The notes under the pieces were generated by a model. The model made no database searches and was not told the DNA's origin. It saw nothing but the letters and a program-made list of their open reading frames with translations. Below, piece after piece: positions 1 through 7,132 of a stretch of 64,000 nucleotides of DNA. Origin of the DNA: G963676655 sp963676655 (GTDB taxonomy: Bacteria; Verrucomicrobiota; Lentisphaeria; Victivallales; Victivallaceae); contig CAXXKX010000005.1 in NCBI GenBank assembly GCA_963676655.2, forward strand, positions 434,001-498,000. Direction: 5' to 3'. A program made the position numbers and the translations under genes. Position 1 is the stretch's first letter, and every line of letters begins with the position of its first letter.

Positions 1-471
1 ATATCGCTCCGCGTCGTACGCGGACGTGGTCCAGCGACGGAACGCTTGCCAGCTGTCTCCAACGGGCGGAATATTGCGTAATTAATTGCGCGTCAAATAA
101 TTTCACTCTCGAAAAGCGATATTGTAGAAAAATGCGTTTACAAATTTTTCAATAATGTTGAGCGTCCGAGCCGCTTTCCAGCGGTTCAACTTCTGCCTTG
201 GCGGTACTTTTGTCAGTCCCGTCATAAGAACTGAGCGCTGAAAGCGCGACATATATTTAGTCCGGGGTGATTGAGCGTCAGCGATTGAACCCCGGGAAAC
301 AGGTAAACATGTTTTGAGCCCTGTATGGGCGACACATAAAAATTTCCACCTCAACCATTTTTTTGTTTACTTTTGCCATTGTTTTTTACGGAAGCCGTGG
401 TATTTTTCAGTCTTTAATTAATTTGACTACTGAAAACCTTAATTCAAAATTATATAAATTCGGAGGAAGCT
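1..471. other. Intergenic / no gene recognised
   Basis: No convincing gene. It holds short inverted repeats: TCCGCG/CGCGGA at 8-24, and CCGGGG/CCCCGG arms at about 260-294 around a 22-nt loop. The second resembles the CCCCGGGG hairpins at 5.4 kb and 15.8 kb. The M14 gene downstream has a GGAGG ribosome binding site (about 462-467). Confidence 0.4.
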
Positions 472-1443
472 ATGGACCTGTTCCCGGTAAGACATAAGGA
501 ACTTGAAGCAAAAATAACCGAATGGACCAACCTTTTGCCGGAAAAATTCAAACTGCATCACGTTGATGCCTATACCGGCCATAAAGTATATGCCATCGCC
601 ATCTCAGACTTTTCCGTACCGGACGCCGGAAAAAAAGTCCATTATTTTTCTCAACCCCATGCCCATGAACCGGCCACCACCGCCGCCATGATAAATGTCA
701 TCGAAGAACTGCTCGCCGGCAAAGACCTATACGGCAATCCAACTACCTTGGACCTCGATACCGTTCTGCAAAAAACAATCCTGATCTTCAACCCGATCGG
801 CAATCCATCCGGACGCGACCGGGCCCCGGTCGACTGCTGGGACGGCTCGTACTGCGACAACGAGCGTTTCTGGTGCTGGATGCGCGGCGAGGATCCGGCC
901 AATCCCGGCCATATGTGGGAACGCATCGGCGATTGGGATATCCGTAACTACAATGCCCCCGATCCGATCGGCATCGTCTATGAACAGATCGGGGAATTCC
1001 GCTATTGCGAACCCAACCGCTGCCGGGATTCGTCATATTTCAAACTGCTGCTGGCAATGGATAAACTTTACGGATTCGACGCGATTCTCGACCTGCATCA
1101 GTGCGAAATCATCGGCGACAACAACAATTGCACCATCCTGCTGCCACCGGACATCTGCATGGGCAACGCGGAAGCCGCCGCACGCAAAACCGCCTGGGGA
1201 CGCCAAATCTGTCTGGATTGGGCCGCCGATCCTGATCTTGATCCAGTACTCGAACCGGAAATGCTGTCATACACCGGTGTTCAGCGCCAGTATTTTCTCG
1301 ACAACTGGGGGGAACTGCACAAACGAATCGACATTGTCAATACGGAAATCAAAAACAACAGTCCGGAAATGACTCCGGCCATCCAGCTCAAAGCCCAAGC
1401 CATCGCCATCAGAAGCAGCATCAAGCGGCTACTTGACCTTTAA
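472..1443 (+). CDS. M14-family zinc carboxypeptidase-like metallopeptidase
   Basis: The 323-residue protein has the M14 zinc ligands: HxxE at H63-E66 (PHAHEPA) and a third ligand His at H209 in the strand motif DLHQ. NPIGNPSGRDR near residue 108 fits the NP-G-R substrate-carboxylate region, and a Glu near the C terminus (VNTEI) can serve as the general base. No signal peptide is visible, so it is probably cytosolic. The family removes C-terminal or amide-linked residues from peptides or amino-acid conjugates; the substrate cannot be read from sequence. A GGAGG ribosome binding site a few bases upstream supports the start. It is monocistronic and followed by a repeat-rich gap. Confidence 0.8.
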   Translation: MDLFPVRHKELEAKITEWTNLLPEKFKLHHVDAYTGHKVYAIAISDFSVPDAGKKVHYFSQPHAHEPATTAAMINVIEELLAGKDLYGNPTTLDLDTVLQKTILIFNPIGNPSGRDRAPVDCWDGSYCDNERFWCWMRGEDPANPGHMWERIGDWDIRNYNAPDPIGIVYEQIGEFRYCEPNRCRDSSYFKLLLAMDKLYGFDAILDLHQCEIIGDNNNCTILLPPDICMGNAEAAARKTAWGRQICLDWAADPDLDPVLEPEMLSYTGVQRQYFLDNWGELHKRIDIVNTEIKNNSPEMTPAIQLKAQAIAIRSSIKRLLDL

Positions 1444-2080
1444 CGCAAAAAAATATTTACTCTTCGGTAGGTGCTATGTTAAATAAAGTAGACTGATTCC
1501 TCAGACGACCGTATATTAATGTATACGTCGTAAGGTTGTTAATTAACCGGCTCGGGAATATTTGCCTTTTGCTGCCGTAGTTTGCGTTCTCCGAACGCAA
1601 GTAACAATGACCCGCTCGGAAACGTTTGCCATTTGCTTCCGTAGTTTGCGTTATCCGAACGCAAGTAACAATGACCAGCTCGGAAATATTTTGCCATTTG
1701 CGCTCGGAGAGCGCAAGCTACCATCTTCGCCAGTCTCATCGAGACCTGGCGCTACTGCCCGCACACGGGCTTATTCAGTAGGGCTGCTTTCGATGAAAGC
1801 GCCAGGATGCAACAGCATCCCACCCTCGTGCTTATTCTTCAGTCACTGATTGACGTTCATGACCATTACTTACGTTTCCCGCCGGTCTCATCGAGACCTG
1901 GCTCTACTGGGAACGTTGCAATTTGCTTCCGTAGTGTGCGTTCTCCGAACGCAAGTGACAATGACCGGTTAGGGAACATTTGCCATTTGCGCTCGGAGAG
2001 CGCAAGTTACCTAGCCGCTCTAACATTTACGGCCCAAGTAAACCTGCAATCCGGGAATGAGAATTTTCGCAATCTCAATT
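1444..2080. repeat. REP/BIME-like cluster of degenerate palindromic repeats
   Basis: About 64-bp units recur at 1561, 1625 and 1690 (partial), and again at about 1915-2012. Each contains GCTTCCGTAG (1635-1644, 1925-1934; GCTGCCGTAG at 1571) followed by a hairpin such as TTGCGTTCTCCGAACGCAA, and then CAATGACC. A second family, GTCTCATCGAGACCTGGC, occurs at 1733 and 1885. GGATGC-AACA-GCATCC lies at about 1806. Small ORFs here are products of the repeats and are not called as genes. A RAYT-type transposase 10 kb away is the expected agent for such elements. Confidence 0.7.
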
Positions 2081-2098
2081 AATTAGGGAAACCTAATT
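2081..2098. promoter_or_regulatory. DtxR-like palindromic operator, site 1
   Basis: AATTAGG-GAAA-CCTAATT is a perfect 7-4-7 palindrome overlapping the -35 element of the DUF3793/flavodoxin operon. The TTAGG-N-CCTAA form resembles operators of DtxR/MntR-type metalloregulators. No DtxR gene is in the window, so the cognate regulator is inferred; the Fur-like protein of the operon is an alternative. Confidence 0.6.
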
Positions 2099-2124
2099 GA
2101 TTTTTTCAGATTAATGTTTATATT
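2097..2124 (+). promoter_or_regulatory. sigma70-type promoter of the DUF3793-flavodoxin operon
   Basis: TTGATT (2097-2102), 16-bp spacer, TATATT (2119-2124). The -35 box is covered by the palindrome at 2081-2098, consistent with repression when metal is replete. Confidence 0.55.
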
Positions 2125-2157
2125 AAAAGGCAACAAGATAAATTTTTTTAACAACTT

Positions 2158-2175
2158 AATTAGGGCAACCTAACT
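2158..2175. promoter_or_regulatory. DtxR-like palindromic operator, site 2, abutting the start codon
   Basis: AATTAGG-GCAA-CCTAACT is the second copy of the palindrome at 2081-2098 with one changed arm base. It ends immediately before the ATG at 2176. TTAGGG within it is the only plausible Shine-Dalgarno, so operator and ribosome binding site overlap. Confidence 0.55.
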
Positions 2176-2820
2176 ATGACAAAAGAAATAAAATTCAAAT
2201 GTGACCGGAATAAAGATAATCTGCTGGATTATCTGCTGGTCAAGACGGCACCGGTAATTGCCGGAATCAAACCGGCAATTCTGCTGCGTTTATGCAAATG
2301 CCGTCATATCAGAAAAATGACGCATTACGACAGCTTCTGTATTCATCAGGACGAAATAATCAAACTGTTGAATCTGAAATGTCTGGTAATGAAAAACGAC
2401 GGTAGAGACATTCAAGTTTTGTTCTACGATCCACAGGTCATGTCCGAAGCACTGCAACAGGAAGCAATTGTCGCTTTTCTTGGTGAGCACGGATACCGAG
2501 AGCCGGAAAATACCGATACAACACTGGCACAATTGAAATCGCGTTTCTCCGGTCAATACTTTCCGCATGAAATCGGCATATTCCTGGGATATCCATTAAA
2601 AGACGTCCAAGGTTATATGGGCCGGAAAGAAATTGCAGCCAAACTGGAAAAAGCGCTGTGGCGGGTTTTCGGCGATCCTGCCGAGTCGCTGCGTCTGATG
2701 AATCAGTATCGCTCAGCGGAAAAAGCCGCGCAACTAATATTAAGCGCCGGAAACAGCATAAGAAATTCAATTCAACAATTAAAGCAAATCAACAAATTCG
2801 ATCAATACATTTTTGAATAA
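2176..2820 (+). CDS. DUF3793 family protein
   Basis: A 214-residue cytosolic protein recognised as DUF3793 from its overall pattern, including CKCRHIRK, FYDPQ, HEIGIFLGYPLKDVQGYMG and a basic C terminus. Several conserved cysteines lie around residues 38-55. The family has no proven function but often sits beside flavodoxin genes in anaerobes, as here (18-bp gap to the flavodoxin). The flanking metalloregulator-like palindromes suggest induction on iron limitation. Its start directly follows operator site 2. Confidence 0.8.
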   Translation: MTKEIKFKCDRNKDNLLDYLLVKTAPVIAGIKPAILLRLCKCRHIRKMTHYDSFCIHQDEIIKLLNLKCLVMKNDGRDIQVLFYDPQVMSEALQQEAIVAFLGEHGYREPENTDTTLAQLKSRFSGQYFPHEIGIFLGYPLKDVQGYMGRKEIAAKLEKALWRVFGDPAESLRLMNQYRSAEKAAQLILSAGNSIRNSIQQLKQINKFDQYIFE

Positions 2821-2838
2821 AATAAAAGGAGATATAAA

Positions 2839-3336
2839 ATGAGTGAGATCAAAGTTATTTACGGCAGCACCAGCGGAAACACGGAAGTCGCGGCTCAGAA
2901 AATCGCGGAAAAAATGGGTGGGGTCTGCATCAACATTACGGATGCAACGCCAGATGATTTTTCAGGTAAGCTGTTGATATTCGGGACTTCAACCTGGGGG
3001 CTCGGGGAGCTGCAGGATGACTGGGAAATCGGGATCGATAAACTTACCAAAGAAATTTTAGCCGGCAAAAAAGTCGCTTTATTTGGCTTGGGCGATCAGT
3101 CGGGATTCGGTGAAACATTCATCGACGGCGTCGGAACCATCTTTAATAAAGTGCTGGAATGTGAAGCGGAAGTGGTCGGAAAATGGAGTACGGACGGCTA
3201 TTATTTCAGTAGTTCAACCGCCGATCTCGGCGGGGTTTTCGCCGGACTGGCGTTGGATAATGACAATGAACCGGATCAAACCGATGAGCGAATCGAACAA
3301 TGGGTCACCCAACTGAAAAAGGAAGCCGGGTTATAA
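2839..3336 (+). CDS. fldA: Flavodoxin, long-chain type
   Basis: A 165-residue FMN electron carrier. The phosphate-binding loop GSTSGNTE lies at residues 9-16. FMN-stacking positions are at the W53 loop (TSTWGLGELQDDW) and the later Tyr-rich loop (STDGYYF), and GLGDQSGFGETF lies between. Length and the 20-residue insertion in strand 5 fit long-chain flavodoxins. Flavodoxins replace ferredoxin when iron is scarce, which matches the co-transcribed Fur-like regulator (1-bp gap) and the upstream metal-type operators. An AAAAGGAG ribosome binding site is present. Confidence 0.92.
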   Translation: MSEIKVIYGSTSGNTEVAAQKIAEKMGGVCINITDATPDDFSGKLLIFGTSTWGLGELQDDWEIGIDKLTKEILAGKKVALFGLGDQSGFGETFIDGVGTIFNKVLECEAEVVGKWSTDGYYFSSSTADLGGVFAGLALDNDNEPDQTDERIEQWVTQLKKEAGL

Positions 3337-3337
3337 C

Positions 3338-3805
3338 ATGATGACCGAACTGGATCGATTCAAAACATTTCTGCGGCAAAGAGGAATGCTGCTGACGCAG
3401 GAACGGGTAACGATAGCCGAAACGGTTGCTAAACTGAGGGAACCTTTCAATATCGATAACCTGAAGTCCAGACTGGAGAATACCGGATTTCCGGTTTCAT
3501 CATCGACTCTCTATCGGAATATCAAGCTATTGGCGGCCGCTGGACTGATCGAAAACGTAACCTGGAACTGCTCAGGCAAAAGCATCTTCAGGAAGCTTGA
3601 CTCAAAGCCGGTTTCCTGTACCTTGAAATGCATCGACTGTAATTGTGAGCATACAGTAAAATGCGATGAGCTTGAAAACAAGATTCTTGACATCTGCCGG
3701 GAATTCCGGATTGAGGAAACCGGCATCGTCGTTAGAATTGAGGGCCGCAGAAAATGCAATTGTAAACATAACCGGAGAGGACGTAATGAAAGAAAGCGGA
3801 CATAA
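3338..3805 (+). CDS. Fur-family transcriptional regulator
   Basis: A 155-residue protein with the Fur winged-helix N terminus (residues 5-75; SSSTLYRNIKLLAAAGLIE is the recognition-helix signature). The structural zinc cysteines are C98/C101 (CIDC) and C140/C142 (CNC). It lacks the usual HHDH regulatory-metal cluster before C98, so it may be a diverged Fur, PerR or Zur member. It immediately follows flavodoxin in the same operon. ATG at 3341 is an alternative start. An autoregulatory role at the 2081/2158 palindromes is possible but those sites look more DtxR-like. Confidence 0.8.
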   Translation: MMTELDRFKTFLRQRGMLLTQERVTIAETVAKLREPFNIDNLKSRLENTGFPVSSSTLYRNIKLLAAAGLIENVTWNCSGKSIFRKLDSKPVSCTLKCIDCNCEHTVKCDELENKILDICREFRIEETGIVVRIEGRRKCNCKHNRRGRNERKRT

Positions 3806-4034
3806 ACCTTCCGGTCCGGGCAGAACAGTTGCATTAGCTGATGTCAGGACAAAACTGACAGAACTTTTTGACGATATGTTCAACCATGACGGTCACAGCA
3901 ACCTGAAAATAAAAATCAGTTTTTTGCGCCGGGGTCAAAAAGAAATTCTTTTATGCTGCGGTAAAGAATATCGATTTGTCGTGGATTACCCGAATATTGA
4001 TCAACAAACAGATAAAAATGGAAAGGAGGTATAA
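3786..4034 (+). CDS. Small conserved-context hypothetical protein
   Basis: 82 residues, not recognised. The start at 3786 was chosen because GGAGAGG lies just upstream, and it overlaps the Fur-like gene by 20 bp, implying translational coupling. The middle has a beta-rich segment (KIKISFLRRGQKEILLCCGK) with a CC pair, and the N terminus is basic. It appears to be the last gene of the DUF3793-flavodoxin-Fur operon. Confidence 0.55.
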   Translation: MKESGHKPSGPGRTVALADVRTKLTELFDDMFNHDGHSNLKIKISFLRRGQKEILLCCGKEYRFVVDYPNIDQQTDKNGKEV

Positions 4035-4035
4035 T

Positions 4036-4209
4036 ATAAAATACCGCAATTTTTCAAAAACATTGAAAAGAATATATACAGGTTCTGCGAGTGAACATTT
4101 TATATTACTTTAAATCAACACAAGACCGATGACAACGCAATCCCCGCTGCGGGATCAGGCGATTGAATTAAAGCCGAAAGGCTGAAGAAGTAAATCAGGA
4201 TAATATAAA
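4036..4209 (+). promoter_or_regulatory. Possible structured 5' leader of the pseudopilin/CobN cluster
   Basis: AT-rich DNA followed by foldable sequence: CAATC/GATTG arms (about 4138-4165) enclosing ATCCC/GGGAT, then AGCC-GAAA-GGCT (4172-4183), a perfect stem with a GNRA tetraloop. It does not match cobalamin or c-di-GMP riboswitch consensus that I can recall. It may be a leader hairpin without ligand. Confidence 0.3.
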
Positions 4210-4971
4210 ATGATTAAAGAAAGATTTTTTACATTAATTGAACTCCTCGTAGTAATAGCGATAATAGCAATCCTTGCCAGCATGCTGATGCCGGCTCTTG
4301 GCAAGGCCAGGGACAAAGCAAAGAGTATTTCATGTGTCAGCAACTTCAAGCAAATCGGAACCGGTTTGATGATGTACACCTCGGATAACGATGGGATATT
4401 TGTCCCTTACAAAGACGTTACCGCAGGACACGGCGCCTCCGACACCAAGTACTGGTTCGGCACTCAGAACAGCGGAGGGACGTATGACCTGACCAACAAT
4501 CCGTGGTTCGGCAAATACGTCGGCAACTGTGCCCAGGTTTTCACCTGTCCGGCATTGAAACACAAAAGCGGACCTGAAGACGCCTCTGATACCGGTTACG
4601 GCTATAACGGTTGCTGGCTCGGCGGCTACACCAAGGTTGACGAGATTTATTTCAGTCCCAAAATCAGTATGGTCAAACGCGCCTCCAACACCCTGGCGTT
4701 CGGCGATTCAGCGGTATATCTGATGAGCAGCCTAGGATATAGTGCCATGCTCTGGCCCAATAAAAGACCTCCCGGCGATTCAAGCAGCGCTGATGGCTAC
4801 AACTCATTCCATTTCCGTCATTCCGGCATGGCAAACGCCGCATGGGTGGACGGACACGTCTCCCAGGAAAGGCCGGTGGAAGTGGCCGCGACCAATTCTT
4901 TTTTCGAAACCGCAGTCATCGGCGACATTGTTGAAGAGGCAGATAATTCCGTTTACAGCATTTACGATTAA
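4210..4971 (+). CDS. Type II pseudopilin-like protein with H-X9-DG domain
   Basis: A 253-residue protein starting with a prepilin-type signal. TLIELLVVIAIIAILASM has Glu at +5 of the presumed mature protein; cleavage would follow F6, not the usual Gly. The C-terminal domain ends in HSGMANAAWVDGH, the H-X9-DG motif (DUF1559-like) of the many pseudopilins of Lentisphaerae and Planctomycetes. Such proteins are processed by prepilin peptidase and exposed outside the inner membrane. It is the first gene of the run leading to the CobN-like gene, with a 16-bp gap to the next, so a link to that system is plausible but unproven. Confidence 0.85.
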   Translation: MIKERFFTLIELLVVIAIIAILASMLMPALGKARDKAKSISCVSNFKQIGTGLMMYTSDNDGIFVPYKDVTAGHGASDTKYWFGTQNSGGTYDLTNNPWFGKYVGNCAQVFTCPALKHKSGPEDASDTGYGYNGCWLGGYTKVDEIYFSPKISMVKRASNTLAFGDSAVYLMSSLGYSAMLWPNKRPPGDSSSADGYNSFHFRHSGMANAAWVDGHVSQERPVEVAATNSFFETAVIGDIVEEADNSVYSIYD

Positions 4972-4987
4972 CCCGGGAAACATTACA

Positions 4988-5398
4988 ATGAAAAAATTAA
5001 TAATAACCCTTGTTGTGACCATTATAGCCGCAGTTGCATTTTTCGTAAACAACAAACAGGATCGCAGTCTCGCGGATGAATCGGTGATCTCCGGCAAAGA
5101 CGCGGAACTGGCCGGTAAATTCACTCAATACATTCATCGCTACGCCAAAGAAAACCGAAGAGATAGATTCAGCAGACGTTTTACAACGGTTCCTCCGGAA
5201 GAGCAACTCCGGATCTGGGAGACTCTCGCCGCGGTTGACAATTTGGGGCAGCCGCTGAAAGTTACCGTCCCCGCTACCGGCAAAACCAGACGCTGCATTT
5301 ACTATCGCAAGGACAGTGACAAAGCCTATAAGTTCATCGTCAGCACCAGTCGGGACAAATGGAACTTCAAACAGCTTGTCGTAATTGATAACATCTAA
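4988..5398 (+). CDS. Small exported or membrane-anchored hypothetical protein
   Basis: 136 residues. The start at 4988 (MKKLIITLVVTIIAAVAFF) gives a clear N-terminal signal or anchor segment. The rest is a small basic domain (RFTTVPPEEQLRIWETL; KTRRCIYYRKDSD) with one Cys. Not recognised. The position 16 bp after the pseudopilin gene and upstream of the DUF2162/ExbB/DUF2149/CobN run suggests an extracytoplasmic accessory. Confidence 0.6.
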   Translation: MKKLIITLVVTIIAAVAFFVNNKQDRSLADESVISGKDAELAGKFTQYIHRYAKENRRDRFSRRFTTVPPEEQLRIWETLAAVDNLGQPLKVTVPATGKTRRCIYYRKDSDKAYKFIVSTSRDKWNFKQLVVIDNI

Positions 5399-5427
5399 AA
5401 AAAATAAGACCCCATGTCTTCTCCTCT

Positions 5428-5454
5428 GTTCCCGGGGAACGGTTCCCCGGGAAC
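5428..5454. repeat. Perfect 13-1-13 inverted repeat
   Basis: GTTCCCGGGGAAC, one G, then its exact reverse complement. Each arm is itself nearly palindromic. It lies between the small exported protein and the DUF2162-like gene and has no T-run on the + side. It could be an intra-operon attenuator or an intergenic repeat of the CCCCGGG hairpin type seen at 260-294 and 15.8-16.2 kb. Confidence 0.6.
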
Positions 5455-5481
5455 TCTTTAAATTATATCAAGCAAAAAACT

Positions 5482-6189
5482 ATGTGGATATTCGTACTCA
5501 TTATACTGGCCGGCGCCATAACTCAAACCATTTTGAAATTGTCACTACTAAACCGGGGATACCGGATCGCACTCATCTGCGGCACAATCATCCTGACCGC
5601 GTGTTTCTACCGTCAGGCCACCCAATACAATTTAGCTGACTTGAGAAATTACCTGAACAGCGAAACAACTCTCAACACGCTCTGCGGCGTGGTTATTATC
5701 CAGGAACTGCTGACCCTGGTTTTCGGAACCATATTATTGCGCCGTTATTTCACCGACAAGAAAATCAAAAAATTTCATTACATAGTGTTACTGCCCTCGG
5801 TCCTTTATCCATTGAGTTACCAGCTATTTCTGGTTTACCTGTTCAATACCCGCAGCGGCATCGACTATCTGAAAACCAATCTGCTGCTGTGCGCCATCAC
5901 TGTCATCTGTACCGTTGCGGCGGCCGAATTCCTGTCAAAACTCAGCTTGCAGCGAAAAATTGAATTCATCGCCCTCTCAAGCGTCATCACCATCTCCCTG
6001 GCCATGTTTCTGCCGGTAATCTTTGCCGGTGGAGCTCCAAGCGGAGAAATCATTGTTCTCAATCTGAATATGATTAAGGGTGCAGGCCTGATCCTCGGCC
6101 TGATTCTCCTGTTTTCACTTGCCTCTTATTACGATATTTACTCGAAAATCATTGAACATATAAAAATTAATCAAACCAAGGAAGTTTAA
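5482..6189 (+). CDS. Polytopic membrane protein, DUF2162-like putative transporter
   Basis: 235 residues with about seven hydrophobic segments (first IFVLIILAGAITQTILKL, last MIKGAGLILGLILLFSLASYY). The DUF2162 assignment rests on topology, length and on the order DUF2162/ExbB/DUF2149/CobN seen in methanogens and in Bacteroidetes hmu clusters (established knowledge). It is 2 bp from the ExbB-like gene. It probably forms the inner-membrane permease part of the complex. Confidence 0.6.
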   Translation: MWIFVLIILAGAITQTILKLSLLNRGYRIALICGTIILTACFYRQATQYNLADLRNYLNSETTLNTLCGVVIIQELLTLVFGTILLRRYFTDKKIKKFHYIVLLPSVLYPLSYQLFLVYLFNTRSGIDYLKTNLLLCAITVICTVAAAEFLSKLSLQRKIEFIALSSVITISLAMFLPVIFAGGAPSGEIIVLNLNMIKGAGLILGLILLFSLASYYDIYSKIIEHIKINQTKEV

Positions 6190-6191
6190 AA

Positions 6192-6788
6192 ATGAGTATG
6201 ATGACCCAATGTCTGTTCTGGATATCAGGCAGCCTGATGATCCCGGTAATCATCCTGCTGCTGGCCGCGTTTCTTTATTCGCTGGCGCTGCTCGGGGATT
6301 TTTTCTCGAGCTATCTCCGGCTTCTCAAAGGACATAAAAGCCTTGAGGCAATAATGAAACAGATCGACACCAACGGAGAAATCCAAGTACCAGAGCTGCC
6401 GGATTGTCCGTTCTCCGCCAAACTCAAACAGATGATCAGCCTGAACTGGCATCCGATTCATTGCAGCAAATTCATCGCCGATTGTCACGGCCGTTACGCC
6501 CGGGAACTGGAAAGACTGAAATTTCTGCAGAAAGCCGGACCGATGCTCGGACTGATGGGAACCCTGATCCCGATGGGTCCGGCCCTGGCCGGACTGGCCT
6601 CCGGTGATATCAGTTCAATGTCGGTCAATATGCAAATGGCGTTCGCAACAACGGTAGTCGGGGTCTTTGCCGGGGCGGTCGGCCTGATCGCGTTCTCAGT
6701 CAAGAAAATCTGGTACGGGGATGAGATAACGAATCTGCAATATCTGCTTGACCTGCATATCCATGAAAATCAGGAGAAAAGCAAATGA
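6192..6788 (+). CDS. MotA/TolQ/ExbB proton-channel family protein
   Basis: 198 residues with a first membrane segment at residues 10-35. The ExbB/TolQ core is KAGPMLGLMGTLIPMGPALAGL followed by MAFATTVVGVFAGAVGLIAF, giving the last two helices lined with small residues and Thr. These proteins convert proton-motive force into mechanical work with an ExbD-type partner; the adjacent DUF2149 protein is the likely partner (4-bp overlap). It presumably energises the membrane-bound CobN-like protein downstream. Confidence 0.88.
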   Translation: MSMMTQCLFWISGSLMIPVIILLLAAFLYSLALLGDFFSSYLRLLKGHKSLEAIMKQIDTNGEIQVPELPDCPFSAKLKQMISLNWHPIHCSKFIADCHGRYARELERLKFLQKAGPMLGLMGTLIPMGPALAGLASGDISSMSVNMQMAFATTVVGVFAGAVGLIAFSVKKIWYGDEITNLQYLLDLHIHENQEKSK

Positions 6789-7132
6789 AACCGGGCCGCA
6801 ACCGCTATATCGGGTCGTTTGACTCCGGGGACCATGATCCTTTGTCCGGCATGGCAAACTTGTTCGATGTGGCGATGGTTTTTGCCGTGGCGCTGATGGT
6901 CGCCTTTGTCGTCCGCTCAAAAATGACCGAACTGTTGACCGCCGAAGACGTCAGTTACGTCAAAAACGCGGGCAAAAAAGACATGGAAATAATCGTTAAA
7001 AAGAAAAACAAGATAAGCCGCTACAAAGCCGATAAAAATCAGTCCGGAGCCAACGGCAAGGGCCGACGGGTCGGCATAGCATATCAACTCGACAACGGAG
7101 ACATCATTTACGTACCGGAAAGCTCACAATGA
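6785..7132 (+). CDS. DUF2149 family protein (ExbD-like partner)
   Basis: 115 residues. The short cytoplasmic N terminus (DPLSGMANLFDVAMVFAVALMVAFV) leads into one membrane helix at about residues 22-40, followed by a basic extracytoplasmic domain. This ExbD/TolR-like topology with an Asp at the helix start is characteristic of DUF2149. It overlaps the ExbB-like and CobN-like genes by 4 bp on each side, so the three are translationally coupled. Confidence 0.82.
   Translation: MKPGRNRYIGSFDSGDHDPLSGMANLFDVAMVFAVALMVAFVVRSKMTELLTAEDVSYVKNAGKKDMEIIVKKKNKISRYKADKNQSGANGKGRRVGIAYQLDNGDIIYVPESSQ

Noticed and set aside
103..354. 83-codon reverse reading frame
   Set aside because: No ribosome binding site, no recognisable domain, and it runs across an inverted repeat.
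1539..2082. Several 66-95-codon frames between the M14 and DUF3793 genes
   Set aside because: They translate the degenerate palindromic repeats in both strands and lack start signals.
4036..4209. Cobalamin or c-di-GMP riboswitch before the pseudopilin/CobN cluster
   Set aside because: The conserved cobalamin-box and GEMM core sequences could not be found; only generic hairpins are present.
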